This document shows, in pieces, positions 26,491-35,078 of a stretch of DNA of 64,000 nucleotides. This stretch comes from Acidimicrobiia bacterium (GTDB lineage: Bacteria; Actinomycetota; Acidimicrobiia; Acidimicrobiales; Poriferisodalaceae): positions 1-64,000 of the forward strand of contig JAJDZE010000021.1 in NCBI GenBank assembly GCA_022824805.1, given 5' to 3'. The translations under genes were made by a program, and so were the position numbers. A model generated the notes under the pieces. That model saw nothing but the letters and a program-made list of their open reading frames with translations. It was not told the origin of the DNA and did no database searches. Every line of letters starts with the position of its first letter. Position 1 is the stretch's first letter.

Positions 26491-28089
26491 ATGTCTGACG
26501 CGGCTGCACCGACACCCGAGACTGCTGAGCCGCCCCGCCGGCGCCGCGGCGGCGGCCGGGCCGGCCGCATCGCCGTCCGCGAAGCGGCGCCCGAGCGCGA
26601 TCGCAGGCCCGTCCGTCCGGGCCTGCCCGGGGGACGATTCAAACCCTTGACCGAGAGCGAAATGCAGCAGGTGTACGACACCGCACTCGGGCTGCTCGAA
26701 GACGTCGGCATGGGCGATCCCCTCGACGAATTCGTCGAGGCGGCAACGCCTGTGGGCGGGTGGGTCGACGACAACGGACGCATTCACCTGCCTCGCGGCG
26801 TCGTGGAGCGCGCCATCGAGACGGCGGCCAAGGAATGGATCTGGCACGGCTTCGACGACGATCAGTCGGTGCACGTGGGCGGCGAGCATGTCTATTTCGG
26901 CACGTCCGGCGCCGCGGTGATGATGTACGACCACGAGACCGGCACGTTCCGCGATTCGCTCGCACAGGACGTGTACGACTGCGGCCGCTTGGTCGACACG
27001 CTCGACAACCTGCACTTCTACGTGCGCACGGTGGTGGCACGCGACATGGTCGAGACCCGTGACCTCGACATGACCACCGCATACGCAGTGATGTGCAGCA
27101 CCACCAAGCCGGGCGGATCGTCGTGGTTCGAGCCGGAATGGGTGTACGAGTCGGTCGAGATGTTCGACCTCGTGCTGGGCGGCGAGGGCGAGTTCGCGAA
27201 GCGCCCCTTCATCGCGGCCAACAACACCTTCGTCGTACCGCCGCTGCGCTTCGCGTACGACTCGGCGAGGTGCCTCGTCGCCCAGGTGCGCACGGGCATG
27301 CCTATCAACCTGCTGTCGGCCCTGCAGGCCGGCGCCACTGCGCCTGCGGCGCTCGCCGGCGCTCTCGCGCAGGCGGTGGCCGAGTGCCTCGGCGGGTTGA
27401 CCTTCGTGAACCTGCTGTCACCCGGACATCCCTGCCTGCTGGGCCTGTGGCCGTTCGTGTCGGATCTGCGCACGGGCGCGATGAGCGGGGGATCGGGCGA
27501 GGAGGGGATCCTCAACGCCGCAGCGGCCGAAGTCGGCCACTGGCTCGGGCTGCCCACCGGCGTGGCCGCGGGCATGACGGATTCCAAGGTGAACGACGCG
27601 CAAGCCGGTTACGAGAAGGGCCTGAACGTCGGGCTGGCCGGTCATGCGGGAGCGAACATCGTCTATGAGTCGGCGGGGATGCTGGCGAGCCTGCTGGCGT
27701 GCTCGCACGAGGCGCTGGTGATCGACAACGACATGCTGGGCGCCATCAACCGCACCGTGCGCGGCATCGAGGTGAACGCCGACACCTTGTCCGCAGAGCT
27801 CATCGGCGAGGTCATTGCCGGGCCGGGCCACTTCCTGGGCTCGCCGCAGACGCTCGAGCTCATGGAAACCGAGTACCTCTACCCGCTGGTGTCCAACCGG
27901 GACACTCCCGAGGACTGGACCGAAGCAGGCAGCCGGGCTGCGCACGATGTGGCTCACGACCATGTGGTGGCCACGCTGAAGAGCCACTGGCCGTCGCACA
28001 TCAGCCCTGCGGTCGACGCCGCTGTCCGCGAAGCCTTCCCGATCGGCCTGCCTCCCCAGGGCCCCGCGATCGAGGAGGCTGCGTCGTAG
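26491..28089 (+). CDS. Trimethylamine/quaternary-amine methyltransferase (MttB) family, non-pyrrolysine form
   Basis: FKPLTESEMQQVYDTALGLLEDVGMGDPLDEFVEAATPVGGWVDDNGRIHLPRGVVERAIE; continuous 532 aa ORF without in-frame amber; typical RRRRGGGRAGR N-terminus. Confidence 0.9.
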   Translation: MSDAAAPTPETAEPPRRRRGGGRAGRIAVREAAPERDRRPVRPGLPGGRFKPLTESEMQQVYDTALGLLEDVGMGDPLDEFVEAATPVGGWVDDNGRIHLPRGVVERAIETAAKEWIWHGFDDDQSVHVGGEHVYFGTSGAAVMMYDHETGTFRDSLAQDVYDCGRLVDTLDNLHFYVRTVVARDMVETRDLDMTTAYAVMCSTTKPGGSSWFEPEWVYESVEMFDLVLGGEGEFAKRPFIAANNTFVVPPLRFAYDSARCLVAQVRTGMPINLLSALQAGATAPAALAGALAQAVAECLGGLTFVNLLSPGHPCLLGLWPFVSDLRTGAMSGGSGEEGILNAAAAEVGHWLGLPTGVAAGMTDSKVNDAQAGYEKGLNVGLAGHAGANIVYESAGMLASLLACSHEALVIDNDMLGAINRTVRGIEVNADTLSAELIGEVIAGPGHFLGSPQTLELMETEYLYPLVSNRDTPEDWTEAGSRAAHDVAHDHVVATLKSHWPSHISPAVDAAVREAFPIGLPPQGPAIEEAAS

Positions 28090-28187
28090 CACCGCGTTCT
28101 GCGCCTCTTGGCGCAGCGACTCGCGGCTCTGGCGCAATCTGAACGGCGGGCTGTCGGTGGTCTGCGTCGGCTGTGAGCGGTCGCTAG

Positions 28188-28262
28188 ATTCCGAATCAGC
28201 CCGGCGCACATTCCGAATTGGCCAGGCGTGTATTCCGAATTAGACAGAGCCTCATGCCGAAT
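28188..28262 (+). repeat. 22-bp iterons, four units, ending at the start codon of ATPase copy 3
   Basis: ATTCCGAAT at 28188, 28210 and 28232, then ATGCCGAAT at 28254; spacing is exactly 22 bp each time. Confidence 0.85.
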
Positions 28263-29513
28263 CAGACCACGCAGAGCGGAGCGCTCATCGCCCGACACGC
28301 CGAGCCGCAGGTGCGCGCGGCTTTGGCCGACACTCGCATTGTCGCCATTGTCGGGCCGCGCCAATCGGGCAAGACGACGCTCGCCCGCCGCATCGCCGGC
28401 GGCGATGGCCGGCAGTTCGTCACCCTCGGTGACGAGCAGTCGAGACAGTTCGCCCAAGAGGACCCGAGGGGATTCACCAGCGGCTTGCACCGAGCAGTGA
28501 TCGACGAAGTCCAGAGAGCGCCGAGTCTGATCTTGGAGTTGAAGCGGATTGTCGACGAAGACCCGCGCCCCGGGCAGTTCCTCATCACCGGTTCGGTCGA
28601 CCTGTTCGCAGGTTCAATGTCGCCAGACTCCTTGGCCGGGCGTGTCGAAACGGTCGAGCTGTTGCCCTTCTCACAAGCCGAGATCGCCGGCACACAGCCG
28701 TCCTCGTTCATCGATCGTGCATTCGCGAGTGACTTCGCGGGCCTGGCTGCCGCCGGGCCCACCGACGACCTCGTGGAGCGAGTGGGGCGCGGCGGCTACC
28801 CCGAGGCGCTGACGCGCTCCGCGCCTGCCAGGCGACGGTCATGGCTGCGCAACTATGCGCGCGTGGTCGCCGAGCACGATGTCCGCGACATCGCCCAAGT
28901 CGCCAAACGCGACGAGCTGCCTCGCCTGATCGCCCACGCAGCCGTCGCAGCCGGCGGACTGCTCAACATGTCCGCACTCGGCACGCGTCTCGGCGTGGAC
29001 GGCAAGACTGTCGACCGCTGGCTCGTGCTGCTTGAGCACATGTTCCTGATTCGCCGGGTGCGCGCCTGGGATCGCAGCGACCTGAAGCGCCTGGTGAAGG
29101 CGCCGAAGCTCCAGTTCCTCGATTCCGGCCTGTTAGCAGCACTGCAAGGCGTAGATGCCGCGAGCATCGCCAGCGACCGGCAACGGCTCGGCCCTTTGCT
29201 GGAGAGCTTTGTCTACGGGGAACTCGCCAAGGCCGTTGCACTCAGCAGTGACCTGACCGCCGTCAGCCACTACCGCGACAAGAGCGGCGCAGAAGTCGAC
29301 TTCGTGCTCGAACGCTCGCCGGGCGCCGTCGTCGGCATCGAAGTCAAGGCGCGGGCCACGGCGCACCCCCGAGACTTCACCGGGCTGCGACGCCTGAAGG
29401 ACGCCGTGGGTGAGAGCTTCGCCTGCGGGGTCCTCCTGCACAACGGCGATCGCGTGCACCAAACCGCACCCGGCATGTACGCGATGCCGGTCAAGATGCT
29501 CTGGGAAGCCTGA
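28254..29513 (+). CDS. AAA ATPase, DUF4143-type (copy 3)
   Basis: MPNQTTQSGALIARHAEPQVRAALADTRIVAIVGPRQSGKTTLARRIAGGDGRQFVTLGDEQ...AVIDEVQRAPSLILELKRIVDEDPRPGQFLITGSVDLF; GAEVDFVLERSPGAVVGIEVKA. Confidence 0.9.
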   Translation: MPNQTTQSGALIARHAEPQVRAALADTRIVAIVGPRQSGKTTLARRIAGGDGRQFVTLGDEQSRQFAQEDPRGFTSGLHRAVIDEVQRAPSLILELKRIVDEDPRPGQFLITGSVDLFAGSMSPDSLAGRVETVELLPFSQAEIAGTQPSSFIDRAFASDFAGLAAAGPTDDLVERVGRGGYPEALTRSAPARRRSWLRNYARVVAEHDVRDIAQVAKRDELPRLIAHAAVAAGGLLNMSALGTRLGVDGKTVDRWLVLLEHMFLIRRVRAWDRSDLKRLVKAPKLQFLDSGLLAALQGVDAASIASDRQRLGPLLESFVYGELAKAVALSSDLTAVSHYRDKSGAEVDFVLERSPGAVVGIEVKARATAHPRDFTGLRRLKDAVGESFACGVLLHNGDRVHQTAPGMYAMPVKMLWEA

Positions 29514-29664
29514 ACTGGCTTCGGCAGCACGCGGGTCAAGCTTCGAGCCGCTGGACCACGTCCGCGGCGATACCGTGCGGCCGGCGACCGTCTGTTTGGC
29601 ACCTGTTCGAACTGTTCGTAGCCAGCGGCTGGCTCGACTAACGGGTCCCCGTCAAGGGTATGGG

Positions 29665-30393
29665 TTAGGCCGAAGCGCCGAGATTCAGTGTTGCGAGCAG
29701 CGCGCCGACACGTTGGCCGATGTCGTCGCGTACCCCGCGTACGACCTCGATCGGCTGGCCGGCGGGGTCGGTGAGCTCCCAGTCCTCGTAGCGCTTGCCC
29801 GGAATGATGGGGCAGGCATCGCCGCAGCCCATCGTGACGATGACGTCGGCAGCTCGGGCGATTTCATCGGTCCACGGCTTGGGGTACTCGCCGGTGATGT
29901 CGATACCGATCTCGCCCATGGCCTCGATGACGGCGGCGTTGGTCTCGAGCCCGGGATCCGAACCGCCGGAGAACACGTCGACGCGGCTACCCGCGAGGTG
30001 CCGGAGCCAGCCGGCCGCCATCTGCGAGCGTCCCGCGTTGTGAGTGCACAGGAACAGCACCGCCGGCACCTCGAGCGATCCGACCTCCAGCCGCTTGAGC
30101 GCGCGCAGCCGGTCGCGGGTGAAGCGCTCGATGAGCAGCGGCAGCCAGTCCAGCAACCGAGCACCGGCCTTCAGCTTGGTGCGTGAATCGACCATGTAGC
30201 GCTCGATGGTCTCGGCGTTGAAGACGCCTTCGAACTCGTCGCGAAGCTTGGCCGCGCCCTGCTTGATCAGCAGCTGCTCGGTGGTGAACTCCGGCAGGCC
30301 AACCTCATGATCTTCCGCCGTGAAGTTGTGCGGCGCGGTGCCGCCCGGTGTCGAATTGGTGGACAAGGGCGCTCCTGGGGTACGACCGCGCAT
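29665..30393 (-). CDS. Arsenate reductase / low-MW phosphatase-like protein with N-terminal helical domain
   Basis: VPAVLFLCTHNAGRSQMAAGWLRHLAGSRVDVFSGGSDPG (LMW-PTP/ArsC P-loop); N-terminal LIKQGAAKLRDEFEGVFNAETIERYMVDS. Start uncertain. Confidence 0.88.
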   Translation of the reverse strand: MRGRTPGAPLSTNSTPGGTAPHNFTAEDHEVGLPEFTTEQLLIKQGAAKLRDEFEGVFNAETIERYMVDSRTKLKAGARLLDWLPLLIERFTRDRLRALKRLEVGSLEVPAVLFLCTHNAGRSQMAAGWLRHLAGSRVDVFSGGSDPGLETNAAVIEAMGEIGIDITGEYPKPWTDEIARAADVIVTMGCGDACPIIPGKRYEDWELTDPAGQPIEVVRGVRDDIGQRVGALLATLNLGASA

Positions 30394-30556
30394 CGGCCCC
30401 GGCGCGGCATCCGGCTCAGCCTCGTAGGTAAGCGGCGACCGTGGGAGGGGTCAAGCGATGTCGCGGCATCGTTGGACGATGTTTGCGCGATGTTCGCGTT
30501 GGACGCTGATGCGCCGGCGCCGCCGCCATGGCGCCGACCGTCTCTAGCGTGAGCCC

Positions 30557-31078
30557 GTGACACGAGCCTCCGATCAGAACGTGGTGCTGACCGGATTCAT
30601 GGGAACGGGCAAGACGACCGTGGGCCGGCTCATTGCGCGCGTGCTGGGCTGGTCGTTCGTGGACACCGATGCCGTGATCGCGGCTCGGCATGGGCCCATC
30701 GACGCCATCTTCGCCGAGCAGGGCGAGGCCACGTTTCGGCAACTCGAACGGCAGGTCGCTGCTGAGTTCGCGCAGCGACGCCAGCACGTCATCGCCACGG
30801 GGGGCCGCATGCTGCTGGACGAAGCCAACTCCGATGCGCTCACCGCAACCGGTCGCGTCTTCTGCCTCGTCGCCAGTACGGATGAGATCATCCACCGCCT
30901 GCGAGCCGATGTCGATGGACCGGTGCGGCCGCTGCTTGTGGGCGACGATCCGGCAGCCGCAGTAGCCCGCCTCCTGAGCGAACGGGCAGCGGGCTACGGG
31001 CAGTTCGAGCAGGTCCACACGGCGGGCCGCTCACCGCAGGACATAGCAACAGACATCATCGACCGCCTCGATATCTAG
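30557..31078 (+). CDS. aroK: Shikimate kinase-like
   Basis: NVVLTGFMGTGKTTVGRLIARVLGWSFVDTDAVIAARHGPIDAIFAEQGEATFRQLERQV...VIATGGRMLL. Confidence 0.78.
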   Translation: MTRASDQNVVLTGFMGTGKTTVGRLIARVLGWSFVDTDAVIAARHGPIDAIFAEQGEATFRQLERQVAAEFAQRRQHVIATGGRMLLDEANSDALTATGRVFCLVASTDEIIHRLRADVDGPVRPLLVGDDPAAAVARLLSERAAGYGQFEQVHTAGRSPQDIATDIIDRLDI

Positions 31079-31215
31079 CTCGACTCGGAGCGTTGCTGGT
31101 CCGGTTTGGTTGGTGCATTCGGCACGGACTTACGCCCGAGCGGCGACATTGCGCGCCGTCAACCTGGTTGCAAGTCGGGCTGCTATGGCAGTGAGACCGT
31201 TCGCGTGGAGGGCTG

Positions 31216-32553
31216 TCACCGAAGGACGTCTGACGGCAATGGAACGTCGTCGACATCGCGGAGGCCCCAGCAAGCGAGATCACCGTCAGTATCGATCGCG
31301 CACGAGAACGAACCTTCGGCGACAACGTCCAGATAGATGCCCGCGGGGGGCGATGCCTGCCCGCGAGAATCGTCGCCCCAGCATGCGAGTTGGCCATCGG
31401 TGCGGATCGCACAGGAGTGAGATCGCGCAGTGCTGACAGCTATGTAGGTGCCCGCAAGCGGCGACCACTCGCGACCGGTGGTGCCCCAGCACGCGAGCTG
31501 GCCGTCGGTGCGGATCGCGCACCAGTGATGGTCGAATGCGTCGATCGCTGCATAGGTCCCTTCGGGCGGCGATGCTTGGTCGGTCCAGCCGGAACCCCAG
31601 CATGCGAGTTGGCCGTCGGTGCGGATCGCGCATGCGTCGACGATGGCAGCCGCAACGGCGGTGTAGGTCCCCCCGGGCGGCGATTCGAGCCCGGAAATGC
31701 CGCGCTCCCAGCATGCGAGTTGGCCGTCGGTGCGGATCGCACACCAGAGATGGTCACCGAGGTCTACGTCTTGGTAGGTCCCTTTGAGCTCCGATGCTTG
31801 ACCGGGCCAGCTGTAACCCCAGCATGCGAGTTCGCCGTTGGTGCGGATCGCGCATGCCGACCCGGTTCCAGCGGAAATCGCAGAGAAGTTCCCTGCTGGC
31901 GGCGATGCTTGCCCGAAGTCACGCCCTGCGATGCCGTCACCGCCGAGGAGCGAACATGCGAGTTCTCCGTCGGTGCGGATCGCGCACGCGAAATTCCACC
32001 GAGCGGCGATCGCGCTGTAGCCGCTGACCTCTTCCACGGTGTCGGCATCGATGACGGTGAAATCGGGGGAGCGCCCAGCGGCGAGGTCCGTAGCGAGCTC
32101 ACCTACAAGTCGAGCAGTTTCCCAGCGGTCAGCGCCTCCGATTCGATGTATTTGGCGGCCGTGGAGTTTCGCGTCGGGTACGGCCGCGACTCCACCCACT
32201 ACGTACACGTTTGGTGCCGCGGCAGCGAGCAACGCCTTCGAAGCCGCGGGCATCGGGGCACCTCGCGCGCCGGCATCTACTACACAGCGTGAACCGATGA
32301 CCCCTGCGAGGGTCACTGCGCTGTAGATGTCGCTTTGCGCTGCGTCGTCGGAAGCTGCCATCACCGCGTTCGCTCCCACGCAACGGTCCATGCCTGAGGG
32401 CCAGCGCGCACCGCCGGTGCTTGCATTCGCTGCATCTGCATGCAATGCCACAGGCAGCATCACAGCTGCTGCAACCATGGCGGCCAGACTGCAGACGGCC
32501 CGAGACCGCCGCTGTGCATGGGCGTCACGAAGACGAGTCATGCGAAACATCAT
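31216..32553 (-). CDS. Secreted protein with cell-wall-binding-repeat-like N-terminus and RCC1-like repeats
   Basis: Hydrophobic leader; PNVYVVGGVAAVPDAKLHGRQIHRIGGADRWETARLVGELA is CWB2-like; seven CAIRTDG(Q/E)LACWG-type repeats follow. Confidence 0.85.
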   Translation of the reverse strand: MMFRMTRLRDAHAQRRSRAVCSLAAMVAAAVMLPVALHADAANASTGGARWPSGMDRCVGANAVMAASDDAAQSDIYSAVTLAGVIGSRCVVDAGARGAPMPAASKALLAAAAPNVYVVGGVAAVPDAKLHGRQIHRIGGADRWETARLVGELATDLAAGRSPDFTVIDADTVEEVSGYSAIAARWNFACAIRTDGELACSLLGGDGIAGRDFGQASPPAGNFSAISAGTGSACAIRTNGELACWGYSWPGQASELKGTYQDVDLGDHLWCAIRTDGQLACWERGISGLESPPGGTYTAVAAAIVDACAIRTDGQLACWGSGWTDQASPPEGTYAAIDAFDHHWCAIRTDGQLACWGTTGREWSPLAGTYIAVSTARSHSCAIRTDGQLACWGDDSRGQASPPAGIYLDVVAEGSFSCAIDTDGDLACWGLRDVDDVPLPSDVLR

Positions 32554-32603
32554 GGCGCGTCACGCTAAGCCGATGAGTGGGGAGCGAACCCGTCCCGTTC
32601 GGA

Positions 32604-33842
32604 TCACGCCCGTGTGGAATCGTCTGAAGCGATAACCCCGCGCTCGGTCAGGTCGGCGATCTCGTCTTCGCCGAGCCCCAGCACCTCGGACAGCACCGCT
32701 GCGGTGTGCTCACCGGCTCGCGGTGCCGGGCCGCGTACGCCCACGTCGGGAGAGTTGTGCATCCGGAACGGCGCAGCAACCGTCTCGAAGTCGCCGGTCT
32801 CGGGATGGTGGATGGTCTCGAACGCGCCCGTAGCGCGCACCTGCGGATCCTGCGCTGCTTGGGCTGTGTCGTTGATGGGCGCCCAGATGCAGCGGTGCTC
32901 GTCCAGCCGGGGCATCCAGTATTCGGACGGCTGTGACTTGAGGGTGTCGTCGATGTCGGCAAGCAGTGCGCGCATCGACCGGAAGCGCTGCCGTCCGGTC
33001 TGGTAATCGGGGTTCGACAGCAGGTCATCCCGCTCGATGGCCTTGCAGAAGCGCTCCCACGCGTCACCGGTGTCGGGCATCGTGAAGTGCAGCCAGCGCC
33101 CGTCCGCGCACTCGAAGGCTTCGAGCATCGGCGACAGGCCGCTCTCGCGGGGCCGTTCGGTGTTGGGGCGACCGTCCACGAGCGACGTGGCCATGTCGAT
33201 GGCGATGGTCCATGTCGCTGTTCGCAGCAGCGATGACTCCACGACCTGGCCCTCGCCGGTCACGTCCCGGGCCCGCAGCCCGGACATGATCGCGCCGAAG
33301 AACGCCAGGCTCGTGGTGTGGTCTCCCTGACCGGGTCGAGCATGCGGCGGGGCACCGCCAGGTGGCGTCGAGGCACCGTAGAGGCCTGACCGGGAGAAGA
33401 ACGCCGTCACGTCGTAGCCGGGCCGGTCGATTTCCTCGCCAACCTCGCCGTAGCCCGAGAGCACGCCGATCACCAAGTCGGGCTTAATCGAAAGTAGATC
33501 GTCAGTATTGAGTCCGAACCGGTCACGGCGCTCGGGCAGCAGGTTCATCACCACCACATCTGACGCAGCGATGAGGCGACGAGCGATCGCTGAGCCGTCG
33601 GGATCCTCGAGGTTCAGCTGGATCGACTGCTTGCCCCGGTTGATGAACTGGAATGCCACGTCTGGGTTGTGGACGCCCTCGGGCACCTTGGCCTGCTTCA
33701 TCAGCCCGCGGATCGGATCGCCGCCGATCGCCTCTACCTTGATCACGTCGGCACCGAGGTCGGCCATGATCGCCACGGCCGACGGCGCGGCCGCGAAGTT
33801 GGCGAACTCGGTGACCCGGATGCCCTCGAGGGGTGATGTCAT
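32604..33842 (-). CDS. CaiB/BaiF family CoA-transferase
   Basis: MTSPLEGIRVTEFANFAAAPSAVAIMADLGADVIKVEAIGGDPIRG...NRGKQSIQLNLEDPDG. Confidence 0.92.
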   Translation of the reverse strand: MTSPLEGIRVTEFANFAAAPSAVAIMADLGADVIKVEAIGGDPIRGLMKQAKVPEGVHNPDVAFQFINRGKQSIQLNLEDPDGSAIARRLIAASDVVVMNLLPERRDRFGLNTDDLLSIKPDLVIGVLSGYGEVGEEIDRPGYDVTAFFSRSGLYGASTPPGGAPPHARPGQGDHTTSLAFFGAIMSGLRARDVTGEGQVVESSLLRTATWTIAIDMATSLVDGRPNTERPRESGLSPMLEAFECADGRWLHFTMPDTGDAWERFCKAIERDDLLSNPDYQTGRQRFRSMRALLADIDDTLKSQPSEYWMPRLDEHRCIWAPINDTAQAAQDPQVRATGAFETIHHPETGDFETVAAPFRMHNSPDVGVRGPAPRAGEHTAAVLSEVLGLGEDEIADLTERGVIASDDSTRA

Positions 33843-34945
33843 CTCCGTTGCTCCTGAATGTCGGTAACGATGAACTCGGTCGCCGGCTTGGCGGGCAACC
33901 CGCCCATCGCACGGCACGCAATGGTCGGCACGGTGCGCCCTTCCTGCACGGTCACGGTCCAGGCACGCCCTGCGGATGTTGCGATCACGTCGACTTCCCA
34001 GGCGTCAGGGGTGCGTCGGAAGCGCACCTCGCGCGCCATCGATTCGAGCGACCAGCCGACCTCGGCCAGCACCGCCCGCTCGCCCACCTGGGCGGGCCCG
34101 GTCGCAGCCCCCCACCAGCCGCGACAGCGTGGCGCCACGGCCGCTGCGTCGGCGGTCCGATCCAGGATGGAGGCCAACTCGCCGGCCTCGATGCCGGCCC
34201 ACATGCGGCCGTCGGGCAGCGTCATCGCCGTCGGGGCGAATCGGTGGCCTCCGGTGTGGCTGACGCGGTATACGGCGACCCGCCCGCCTGCGGTCGGCGC
34301 ACCGGCGTAGGGCTCGTCGATGTCTGCATCCCGGTAGGCGCGCAGCACCGCTTCGAAGTCGGCGGCGAGGCGGGTGCCCTCGCTGCCGCAGCACACGTCA
34401 TGGCTGCCCTGGGTGCAGATGAGCACCGCCCGTTCGTTCTCGGCGTAGCCGACCGAGGCGAACCGGGTGTCCTGCGGCACCGGTTCAGCGGGCGATCGAT
34501 CTCCAAGGTGAGCGAACAGCTCGTGGAGTCCGTCGGCGCCGTCGGCTTCGAAATAGGCCGACTGCGTGCCCGCTCCCGAGCGCCAGTGCAGCACCACAGG
34601 AATCCTGCTGGAGATCTCGTTGCGTCGGTCGCGCCCTCCCGCTGACACCACCGCCAGCACCCGTGTGGGACCTACCTGAAGATCCATCATGGACGAGAGG
34701 CCTGCGAGCAAGCCGCTCATGAACACGGGCTTCGGCCACGGCAGTGGCGCCTCCACCAGCGCTACCGCGTCGGCCGCAATTGCAGTGCCACCAGGATCGG
34801 TGCCGATGCCGGCAGCGTGCGCGGAGCAGCGTGGCGCCTCGTCGGCAGCCGGAAGCAGCGTCTGCACATCGGGCTCAAGCGGCGGCAGGGCCCCCAGGTT
34901 CGGCTGCGCCAGTCGGGACGCTGTTCCCTGCGGTGCCGCTGCCAT
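33839..34945 (-). CDS. Sucrase/ferredoxin-like (thioredoxin-like ferredoxin) family protein
   Basis: PRCSAHAAGIGTDPGGTAIAADAVALVEAPLPWPK...VLICTQGSHDVCCGSEGTRLAADFEA...RVSHTGGHRFAPTAMTLPDGRMWA. Confidence 0.85.
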   Translation of the reverse strand: MAAAPQGTASRLAQPNLGALPPLEPDVQTLLPAADEAPRCSAHAAGIGTDPGGTAIAADAVALVEAPLPWPKPVFMSGLLAGLSSMMDLQVGPTRVLAVVSAGGRDRRNEISSRIPVVLHWRSGAGTQSAYFEADGADGLHELFAHLGDRSPAEPVPQDTRFASVGYAENERAVLICTQGSHDVCCGSEGTRLAADFEAVLRAYRDADIDEPYAGAPTAGGRVAVYRVSHTGGHRFAPTAMTLPDGRMWAGIEAGELASILDRTADAAAVAPRCRGWWGAATGPAQVGERAVLAEVGWSLESMAREVRFRRTPDAWEVDVIATSAGRAWTVTVQEGRTVPTIACRAMGGLPAKPATEFIVTDIQEQRR

Positions 34946-35078
34946 CGGACCAGCATAGGAAGCCGTGCTGGCTGGGGCCCGATGAATTCTGCGCCGAGCG
35001 GTCGTTCCCGGAGCCGTCGGGAGAGGTTCGCCATGGCGCTGCTCAAGCGTTGTGCGGGCTCGCGGTAGGTTCGGGGAC

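Noticed and set aside
24892-27015. 707 aa minus-strand ORF
   Set aside because: Antisense to FAD-GcvT and MttB genes; no recognisable motifs.
26491-28089. Pyrrolysine-containing trimethylamine methyltransferase
   Set aside because: The ORF is continuous with no in-frame TAG, and no pyl genes are visible.
28188-28262. 22-bp repeats as a mini-CRISPR
   Set aside because: Only 9-10 bp are strongly conserved, spacing is 22 bp, and they lie in a promoter region; no cas genes seen.
31380-32000. Regular repeats that could look like a CRISPR array
   Set aside because: Repeats are in frame and encode CAIRTDGQLACWG of an RCC1-like protein; intervals also encode similar protein sequence, not unrelated spacers.
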